Assembly (NCBI GenBank): GCA_964609625.1
Contig: CAZSRS010000038.1
Location: 1 to 37,610 of the forward strand
From: G963674665 sp964609625
GTDB taxonomy: Bacteria; Desulfobacterota; Desulfovibrionia; Desulfovibrionales; Desulfovibrionaceae
DNA length: 37,610 nucleotides
Reading direction: 5' to 3'
The translations under genes were made by a program, and so were the position numbers. Positions 31,703-37,610 of the stretch are shown here, piece by piece; position 1 is the first letter of the stretch, and each line of letters starts with the position of its first letter. The notes under the pieces are model-generated. The model was not told where the DNA came from and did not search any database. It saw nothing but the letters and a program-made list of their open reading frames with translations.

Positions 31703-32617
31703 TCAGCACAGTGAAGCTGCCAGCGCCTCGATCTCCGGACCGCGGCGCAATCCCGTCACCCATTGCTTCGGAAAGGCATCCAGCCCCGCGTTGGCGGGCC
31801 AGGCGGCCAGAACCATGCCCACGAGCATGGCCCTGGCGGCGGAATCACCGCCGGCCATGACGCACTGGATCAGGGCGCTTCGCGGATCGTTCTCGTACGT
31901 GGCGATGCAGTGCACCGTGCCGGGCAGGGCCTCGTCGACGTGGCAGCTTTGCCCGAGCTGCTGGATGGCGGACACGGTGTCCGTATGGGCGGTGGCCAAC
32001 CCCCGCTCCACACGGCGTTGGAGGTTGGGGCTCGCATGGGGCATGGCCGCGGCAGCCTCCAACGCGGCTCGTGGTGCCTTGCCGTGCAAGGCCAAAAGCG
32101 CGGTCCGGGCGAAAAAAACGGCGGCCTCCAGCACATCGGGGGTGGCGTGGGTCATGGCGGTCTGCGCCTTGACCGCCGCTTCAAGGGCCTCGGGATCGTG
32201 CCGGAGCGCACACACCAGCGGGGCGATGCGCGAGGCTCCGGCCAAGTCCATCGAATCGGACCCCGACTCCCGAGGTGACCGCCCCTCCGCGAAGCGCCGC
32301 AGGGTCTTCTTGCTGGCCTTGTCCAGGTAACCCGAATAGTCGACGAACAGCCGCTGCCAGCGCTGGGCGAAATCGGCCAAGTCAAAGCCCTTGCAGGCCG
32401 CCACGGACTCCAGGAGCACGAAGGTCTGATCGCCGTAGTGGGTCAAGTCGCCGGCCCGCTTGCCCTCATGGTAGGATCCGGGCGCGGGAGCCAACAGGGT
32501 ATCCACCTGCCCGTGAACAGCCTGGATGCGCATGTGGTCGTACACCCAGTGTACACCGAGGGCCAGGGAATCCCCGATGAACGCAGCCGTTGTCAGGGCC
32601 TGGGCACTGTGTCGCAT
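31703..32617 (-). CDS. ADP-ribosylglycohydrolase family protein with altered metal-site motifs
   Basis: A 304-aa all-helical protein of the ADP-ribosyl-acceptor hydrolase family (DraG/ARH3, J1-crystallin). Seen: the N-terminal GDSLALGVHWVYD, LTHYGDQTFVLLES where active members have T-D-D-T, and GGDSAARAMLVG where they have GGDTDTxAxxxG. Two Asp residues that bind magnesium are thus changed (GDQT and GGDSAA), while D16 and D258 remain. It may be a weak or inactive hydrolase or one with another substrate. AGGGAGG lies seven bases before ATG 32617; the frame is open to 32839 but without family resemblance. It is divergent from the GGDEF-EAL gene. Confidence 0.85.
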   Translation of the reverse strand: MRHSAQALTTAAFIGDSLALGVHWVYDHMRIQAVHGQVDTLLAPAPGSYHEGKRAGDLTHYGDQTFVLLESVAACKGFDLADFAQRWQRLFVDYSGYLDKASKKTLRRFAEGRSPRESGSDSMDLAGASRIAPLVCALRHDPEALEAAVKAQTAMTHATPDVLEAAVFFARTALLALHGKAPRAALEAAAAMPHASPNLQRRVERGLATAHTDTVSAIQQLGQSCHVDEALPGTVHCIATYENDPRSALIQCVMAGGDSAARAMLVGMVLAAWPANAGLDAFPKQWVTGLRRGPEIEALAASLC

Positions 32618-32760
32618 GTCATACCTCCCTGGGGTTTTCGTGTATTTATGAAACACGATCAACATGTTGCAGGCAAAGACTTCGCGGTCGCTCGAGGCAT
32701 TTGTCGCCGGGTTGGCATACCCGTGGCACACGTCTGTCACCAGTTTCTCATAAAAATCTG

Positions 32761-34893
32761 ATGTTTCACACTGCGTTGGCGTGTCGCCAGCAATTACGGG
32801 GAGTGCCGCGCACGCAGCCCAGAAGTCTCTGGACCACATGCTTAACGATACATCAATTCTGGGAAAAGGCCACGGGTAAAACAGTGTTTCGATCTCTCAT
32901 TCACTGCATCCTCCAGATTCTGCCAGGGGCGATGCTCCTTGCGGGAGCGGCGGTGCAACCTGATTCCGGGTATTGCGCAGCGGGCAGGCCTGGACCGATC
33001 GATTTTGTATATCCTTGGGGACTGCTGGCCCTGCCGTTTCTGCTGGGGTTGGGATTCTGGGTCATGGGTCTGCGACGACGCATGGCCAGCACCGAGCGCA
33101 CTCTCGACGTCGAGAGTCGGCAGCGCCGGCGTTCCGAATCCGAGTTGGGGACCGTACTGGCGTCCATGACCAGCCTGGTGTTGGAGCTGGACACCCAGGG
33201 CAGGGTCCTGCGGCACATCCCCACGCGCTACGAATTCAGGCAGTTCGATCCCCAGGCTATTCTGGACAAACCGTTTTCCCTGCTCCTGTCCCCGCAGTCC
33301 GCGGAGCGTTTCCGCAGGTATGTGGACAGCGTGGCCGTGGAAGGGCTCAGCCAGGAGGTCGAGTTCGACCTGGAGCTGGGGGGCGGGACTGTTTCCTATC
33401 TGCTGACCATTTCGCCGCTCATGGAGTCCAGCCTGTTGCTGGTGGCTCGGGACATAACCAGGCGCAAGCGCTACGAAGAGGAGCTGGCGCGGCGGGCGTT
33501 TCTGGACTCCATGACCGGGCTGCCCAACCGAGCCCTGTTCATGGATCGGCTGCGAAGGGCCATGGCCAGGGCCAACCGCAGGGACGGACACCAGTTCGCC
33601 GTGCTGTACATCAATCTGGACCGCTTCAAGATCATCAACGAGAGCCTGGGGCACAGCGTGGGAGACGCCGTGATCAGGGCCATGGGCAAACGCATCGAGA
33701 GCTGCCTGCGCAAGGTGGATACAGTGTCGCGTTTCGTGGGAGACGAATTTGTGCTGCTGCTGGACGAGGTGGAGGACAGGCCAGAGGCCCTGCGCGTGGC
33801 CGAACGCATCCGCCAAACACTGACCAGTCCCTTCAGTGTGGCCAACAGCGAGGTCTACACCACGGCCAGCATGGGCATCGCTTACAGCGCCCCCCATTAT
33901 TCTGATGCCGAGGAACTCGTGCGTGACGCGCACGCCGCCATGCAACGGGCGCGGGCCAAATGCAAGGGGGGGTGCAAGGTCTTCCGAGACGAGATGCATG
34001 AAAGCTCCACTGAGTTTCTGCAAATGGAGACCGACATGCGCAAGGCCATCGACCGCCTGCCCGATCCCTTTGCCAACGGCACCTCCAGGAATGGTGAATT
34101 TTTCTTGCAATACCAGCCCATTGTCTCCCTGACGCAGGAGCGGATGGTGGGAGTCGAGGCCTTGATGCGCTGGAACCACCGGGACAAGGGGATCGTCCCG
34201 CCCGGCCGGTTCATCCCCCTGGCCGAGGAGACCGGGCTGATCCTGCCCCTCGGGGTCTGGGCCCTGCAACACGCCTGCCGCTATTTGAAGCGATTGCATG
34301 CCCTGCCTGGTGGTGAAGGCCTGCACATGAGCGTGAACATCTCGGCCCAGCAGTTGCAACAGGCCCGTCTGGCCGAGGCCATCCGCATGACCCTGGCACG
34401 GAGCGGTCTGGCGGCCGATCGGTTGCATCTGGAGCTTACCGAAAGCATGGTCATGGACAACCCGGCCGAGGCCAGGGCCATTCTCAAGGAACTCAAGGAT
34501 ATCGGCGTGCGTCTGTCCATCGACGACTTTGGGACCGGGTATTCCTCCTTGAGCCATCTCTACCAGTTTCCCTTCGACATCTTGAAGATAGACCGCAGCT
34601 TCGTGAGTCGCATCGACAAAAAGGAGGGCAAGCACTGCCGGATCATCGAGGCCATCGTGGCCATGGCCGGGAGTCTGGAGATGCAAGTGGTGGCCGAGGG
34701 CGTGGAGACGGCGGGGCAGAAGGAGCGATTGCTGGAACTGGGCTGCGACCTGGCCCAGGGGTATCATTTCGCGCGCCCCATGGATGCGACGACCCTGGCC
34801 GGCGTCTTCGACCCCAGGCGGCGTGAGGTGGATGCCTCCGTGGCTGCGACGGTTGCATCGCCTGGCTCCTGGATGGTGGAGAAGGGAGCCTGA
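32761..34893 (+). CDS. Membrane-bound PAS-GGDEF-EAL cyclic-di-GMP protein
   Basis: Up to 710 aa. Two hydrophobic segments (about residues 46-66 and 85-103) bracket a short periplasmic loop; a charged helix and PAS-like domain (TSLVLELDTQGRV...DITRRKR) follow, then GGDEF and EAL domains. The GGDEF signature reads FVGDEF at 325-330, the first Gly being Val, which usually lowers or abolishes cyclase activity. The EAL domain is intact: EALMRW, ELTESMVMDN, IDDFGTGYSS, LKIDRSF and AEGVET, so phosphodiesterase activity is likely. The start is unsure: ATG 32761 has no ribosome site, and GTG 32884 lies just before the first hydrophobic segment. The nearest neighbours are a divergent hydrolase-like gene and the convergent cheY. 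Confidence 0.9.
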   Translation: MFHTALACRQQLRGVPRTQPRSLWTTCLTIHQFWEKATGKTVFRSLIHCILQILPGAMLLAGAAVQPDSGYCAAGRPGPIDFVYPWGLLALPFLLGLGFWVMGLRRRMASTERTLDVESRQRRRSESELGTVLASMTSLVLELDTQGRVLRHIPTRYEFRQFDPQAILDKPFSLLLSPQSAERFRRYVDSVAVEGLSQEVEFDLELGGGTVSYLLTISPLMESSLLLVARDITRRKRYEEELARRAFLDSMTGLPNRALFMDRLRRAMARANRRDGHQFAVLYINLDRFKIINESLGHSVGDAVIRAMGKRIESCLRKVDTVSRFVGDEFVLLLDEVEDRPEALRVAERIRQTLTSPFSVANSEVYTTASMGIAYSAPHYSDAEELVRDAHAAMQRARAKCKGGCKVFRDEMHESSTEFLQMETDMRKAIDRLPDPFANGTSRNGEFFLQYQPIVSLTQERMVGVEALMRWNHRDKGIVPPGRFIPLAEETGLILPLGVWALQHACRYLKRLHALPGGEGLHMSVNISAQQLQQARLAEAIRMTLARSGLAADRLHLELTESMVMDNPAEARAILKELKDIGVRLSIDDFGTGYSSLSHLYQFPFDILKIDRSFVSRIDKKEGKHCRIIEAIVAMAGSLEMQVVAEGVETAGQKERLLELGCDLAQGYHFARPMDATTLAGVFDPRRREVDASVAATVASPGSWMVEKGA

Positions 34894-34896
34894 TAT

Positions 34897-34939
34897 CAAG
34901 ATGCAATCAGAACATGTCCCGTGCAGTGATTGCATCTTG
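34897..34939. repeat. Perfect 13-bp inverted repeat (CAAGATGCAATCA, 17-base loop)
   Basis: Arms at 34897-34909 and 34927-34939 match perfectly. It begins four bases after the GGDEF-EAL stop codon and lies between two convergent genes. Only GTTT follows, so it is at best an imperfect bidirectional terminator; the arms are less GC-rich than the surroundings. Confidence 0.75.
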
Positions 34940-35011
34940 GTTTGACGAGGCGGGAAGAGGGTTGTCCGCCACTGGGGCCGACGCACCACGACACTTTGGT
35001 GTGGATGAGCG

Positions 35012-35392
35012 CTAGTCGAAAATCTTGTCGATCTTCTGCTTCAGTGTTTCGGCAGTGAAGGGTTTGACGATGTAGTTCGAGACTCTTGCCTGAACAGCTT
35101 CGATCACGTTTTCCTGCTGGGCTTCAGCAGTGACCATCAAAAAAGGCATGTCGGCGAACTCCTCGCTGGCGCGTACCTTGCGCAGCAGTTCTATGCCGGT
35201 CATCTGGGGCATGTTCCAGTCCGAGATGACAAAGTCGATACCTCCCTTGTTGATGATTTCCCATGCCGTGGTGCCGTCGTCGGCTTCCTCGATGTTGTTG
35301 AAACCCAATTGCCGCAGGATATTTTTGATGATCCTGCGCATGGTGGAAAAGTCATCCACGACAAGAAGGCGCATGTTGGTGTTGAAAGCCAT
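35012..35392 (-). CDS. cheY: CheY-type single-domain response regulator
   Basis: A 126-aa receiver with CheY-like sequence throughout. Seen: the acid pair in LVVDDFSTMRRI (D13/D14), phosphoacceptor Asp in ISDWNMPQMTG, Thr in MVTAEAQ and Lys in YIVKPFT; the helix 4-5 wording (NYIVKPFTAETLKQKI) is that of chemotaxis CheY proteins, which bind the flagellar switch. GAGGAG lies about eleven bases before the ATG. It is the third gene after the cheX and HEAT-receiver genes and is 25 bases from the latter. Confidence 0.93.
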   Translation of the reverse strand: MAFNTNMRLLVVDDFSTMRRIIKNILRQLGFNNIEEADDGTTAWEIINKGGIDFVISDWNMPQMTGIELLRKVRASEEFADMPFLMVTAEAQQENVIEAVQARVSNYIVKPFTAETLKQKIDKIFD

Positions 35393-35417
35393 AACGCTTG
35401 GTCTCCTCTGTGCTCTT

Positions 35418-37088
35418 TTATTGGAGAATTTTTCGTATTTTGTGTTGAAAAACTTCTTTTGTAAACGGTTTTATCAAAAAAGTGCCGACACCGGCCTGCT
35501 TGGCCAGTTGGGCCTGGGACTTGGCCGCCTCCGTGCTGGCCATGAGGATGGGTGTCGGGGCTTTTCCCTCTGGACTGGAATCCTCCAGCGCGCGGGCCTT
35601 GGTTGTGAACTCGATGCCGTCCATGACCGGCATGTTCATGTCCACCACATAGAGGTCGAACTGCTCGCCCTGTTCGAGGATGTCCAGGGCCTGCCTGCCG
35701 TTCTCCGCGGCAACCACCTCGTGGCCCAGTGCGGCGCAGGCCTGGAGGTAGAAGCTGCGCATGGCGGCGGAGTCGTCCACGACCAGGATGCGGATGCCGC
35801 TTTGAAGCCGAGGTTCGCCCAAGGCGTCTTCCACGCGGGCGGCCTGTTGCTCCAGACCCTTCGCGCGCAGTTCCCTGGCAAAGGTGTGCGGCAGGCCGAG
35901 GTCGCCGACGGCCAAATCTTCAAGAGCCTGCATGGCTTGGTCGAGTTTATGCGTCAGGGTGGGGTCCGCCTCGCCCCCTTGGGCCCTGCCGCAGAGAGTG
36001 GCGAAGAGCCTGGCCGCGCGGGCCACGGGTATTGTTTCCAGGATCAGCTCGGCCTGTTTGGCCTTGGGGCCGCCCTGCTGCAATGCCGTCACGATTTCGT
36101 CGGCAATGGCCTCGATGCCTGGGTCTCCGGCCTGCCTCTCCAGACCGTGGAGGATGGCGGAGAGGAGCAGTGGCTCCTCCTCGGTGTGCAGGGCGTCCGT
36201 GAGAAAGACCAAGCTCTTGATGCTCTTGCATCCGCCCAGGGCCTCCAGGGCCGCGAAGTGCTCGTTGGGCTCGGGCAGCATGTGGTCGTCCAGGGCTTGG
36301 ATCAGGCAGTCCCCGGCCGCCTTGCCGCCGATAAAGCCCAGGACATTGGCGGCCATGATGCGCTGGTCCGTGTCCGTGGCGGCCCGCAGGGCCTTGCAGA
36401 CATGGGGCACGGCTGCGGTACTGCTCTGGACCAGGGCGTTGTGGATGAGGCGACGGGCCGTGGGGTTGAGATGGTGCAGCTTGGAGGCCAGGTACTCCAG
36501 GGCACTGTCCACCCCCATGGCTGCCAGGGCGTCAATGGCGCGCCAGGTGGTCACCTCGCACTCGTGATAGCGGTCGGGGAGTTCGTTGACCTCGATGAAT
36601 GCCTCGAGTTCAGGCTGGGACACGGCATCCTGGAGCGCCCCCAGGTATTCGATGCTCATGGCGGCGAGGAAGTGGTCCGGGTGGTGGAGGTGCTCCCTGA
36701 ACAGGGGCATGGCGGCGGGATCGCCGATACGCCCCAGGGCCAAAAGCAGGTCCTGCAAGGCCTCATCGTCGTCGGCCCACTGCCTGGCGCGCTCCACGAG
36801 CATGGGCACGGCCTTGACAGTGCCGTTTTCTCCGGCAACTCCCGCGGCGAAGAGCACGGTCTGTCTATGCTCCAAGGCCAAGGTCCGAAGCAGGGCACTC
36901 TCGTCGCGGGCGAGCAGGGAACGCAGGGTATTGCGGCACATGGCGTCCACGGCCGCGTCACCCACGGGCGTTCTGTGCAGTTCGATCAGATCCGGAACAG
37001 CTCCGGTGTCGCCAGAGCGTTCCACCTCGCTCAGCGCGGCGATCTGCTCCATGAAGGATTTACTGCGGAAGTCGTCCAGAATGCTCAT
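35418..37088 (-). CDS. HEAT-repeat protein with C-terminal receiver domain
   Basis: A 556-aa soluble protein. Residues 1 to about 410 form repeated helical pairs of the HEAT/PBS-lyase type (for example EALQDLLLALGRIGDPAAMPLFREHL, DALAAMGVDSALEYLASKL and ILGFIGGKAAGD-like units), a scaffold for binding partners. Residues about 430-556 are a receiver with VVDDSAAMRSF, phosphoacceptor Asp in VVDMNMPVMDG, Ser in MASTEAA and Lys in FLIKPFTKE, close to CheY proteins. Phosphorylation may switch the scaffold. It lies 43 bases after cheX and 25 before cheY on the same strand; the ribosome site is weak. I know no characterised protein of this build. Confidence 0.88.
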   Translation of the reverse strand: MSILDDFRSKSFMEQIAALSEVERSGDTGAVPDLIELHRTPVGDAAVDAMCRNTLRSLLARDESALLRTLALEHRQTVLFAAGVAGENGTVKAVPMLVERARQWADDDEALQDLLLALGRIGDPAAMPLFREHLHHPDHFLAAMSIEYLGALQDAVSQPELEAFIEVNELPDRYHECEVTTWRAIDALAAMGVDSALEYLASKLHHLNPTARRLIHNALVQSSTAAVPHVCKALRAATDTDQRIMAANVLGFIGGKAAGDCLIQALDDHMLPEPNEHFAALEALGGCKSIKSLVFLTDALHTEEEPLLLSAILHGLERQAGDPGIEAIADEIVTALQQGGPKAKQAELILETIPVARAARLFATLCGRAQGGEADPTLTHKLDQAMQALEDLAVGDLGLPHTFARELRAKGLEQQAARVEDALGEPRLQSGIRILVVDDSAAMRSFYLQACAALGHEVVAAENGRQALDILEQGEQFDLYVVDMNMPVMDGIEFTTKARALEDSSPEGKAPTPILMASTEAAKSQAQLAKQAGVGTFLIKPFTKEVFQHKIRKILQ

Positions 37089-37131
37089 AATGATTCAATC
37101 GAAGGCCGCCGGCTCCAGTGCTAGGGTTGCG

Positions 37132-37602
37132 CTATTCAAAGGCGAACTCCACGAAAAAATCTCCGTGCGGCGTGGAAAAGGGTATTGCCACCACCGGCTC
37201 CTTGGTCACGTGGGTGATGGTGTGGTTGTCACCCATAATCACGGACGGCGTGGACCCGGCGAAGTGCATGCCCAGCTCCGACAGTCCGGCCCTGGCCTGC
37301 CCCGAGATCATGTTGGTGATTTCCCCCACCGCGTCCTTGACGTCCTGGACGATGTCCTGGACATCGTCCCCAAGCATGGATTTGACCAGGGCGATGGCGC
37401 ACTTTTTGGTGAAGGAGACTGAAATGCTGCCGTTCTTGTCTCCGGTGATGCCGATGACGGCGGACACGTCACCGCTGGCCGTGTTGTCCCGCTTGACAAA
37501 GGGCTTGCCGGGTAGCGGTTCGATCATGGCCATGGTGGAGAGGACGTTGATGGTCGCCTTGATGAAAGGTTTCGCGATCTCCACGCCGCTTGGTGTAGCC
37601 AT
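37132..37602 (-). CDS. cheX: CheX-type chemotaxis phosphatase
   Basis: A 156-aa protein of the CheC/CheX/FliY phosphatase family, which dephosphorylates CheY-P. Seen: the family helix DVKDAVGEITNMISGQAR with the E-x-x-N signature, FIKATINVLSTMAMIEP at the start and GITGDKNGSISVSF in the first strand; CheX-type proteins carry one such active motif. The length is usual. The gene ends eight bases from the window edge at its 5' side, so its promoter and any gene before it are not visible. It heads the CheX / HEAT-receiver / CheY set. Confidence 0.93.
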   Translation of the reverse strand: MATPSGVEIAKPFIKATINVLSTMAMIEPLPGKPFVKRDNTASGDVSAVIGITGDKNGSISVSFTKKCAIALVKSMLGDDVQDIVQDVKDAVGEITNMISGQARAGLSELGMHFAGSTPSVIMGDNHTITHVTKEPVVAIPFSTPHGDFFVEFAFE

Positions 37603-37610
37603 TGCGGATG

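Noticed and set aside
32842..34989. 715-aa minus-strand frame opposite the GGDEF-EAL gene
   Set aside because: The plus strand carries clear GGDEF and EAL motifs; the opposite frame has low-complexity His/Gln/Gly content and no ribosome site.

Overview
The window reads as chromosomal DNA of a GC-rich, Gram-negative deltaproteobacterium, most likely of the Desulfovibrionales. The basis is the overall gene style: a CheX / HEAT-receiver / CheY set, many phosphorelay and c-di-GMP proteins, short PAS histidine kinases with an N-G1 box of the VHNxGVIP type, LPS (LpxC-like), lipoprotein and murein genes, and a uniformly high GC content with GC-rich third positions. This taxonomic call is an inference. 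No rRNA, tRNA, CRISPR array, complete insertion sequence or phage was found.

Layout. 1-5.3 kb: a sigma-54-dependent response regulator, a 612-base stretch with hairpins but no convincing gene, a REC-HisKA-HATPase-REC-Hpt hybrid kinase on the minus strand, and a DUF1786 protein. 5.5-8.8 kb: a plus-strand cluster of MFS exporter, MltB-like lytic transglycosylase lipoprotein and LysE-type exporter. 8.8-12.2 kb: a minus-strand set consisting of a lysine-2,3-aminomutase-like radical SAM enzyme followed by a polar amino acid ABC importer (binding protein, permease, ATPase). 12.5-16.7 kb: plus-strand DksA/TraR-like protein overlapping a ChbG/YdjC deacetylase, a secreted protein with a possible His...Cys catalytic pair, a DUF3592 membrane protein and a TtcA-like tRNA thiolase. 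16.7-19.2 kb: a small secreted Cys-containing protein (minus), a second LysE exporter and an M23 peptidase with a clear terminator.

19.3-23.0 kb is the most interesting part: a tightly overlapping minus-strand metal ABC operon (binding protein, unknown membrane-anchored protein, ATPase, permease) whose last gene fuses the ABC-3 permease to a complete DtxR/MntR-type regulator (winged helix, dimerisation/metal domain, FeoA-like domain). Transporter and metal sensor would thus be made as one polypeptide, as known for the chlamydial YtgC-YtgR fusion.

23.1-28.2 kb: a remnant of an Rpn-family nuclease, MurJ, a gene-poor stretch, a divergent LpxC overlapping a MutT-type Nudix gene, and a minus-strand pair of class I glutamine amidotransferase and Nim-like flavoprotein. 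28.3-37.6 kb is dominated by envelope and signalling functions: a lipoprotein with three SPOR repeats, a protein with a type II secretion ATPase N-terminal-like domain, a PAS kinase with a four-cysteine cluster, an ADP-ribosylglycohydrolase-like protein with altered metal sites, a membrane GGDEF-EAL protein, and a cheX / HEAT-receiver / cheY operon that runs to the right edge. Start sites were chosen from Shine-Dalgarno matches and family alignment from memory; family names were assigned by eye, without database searches.
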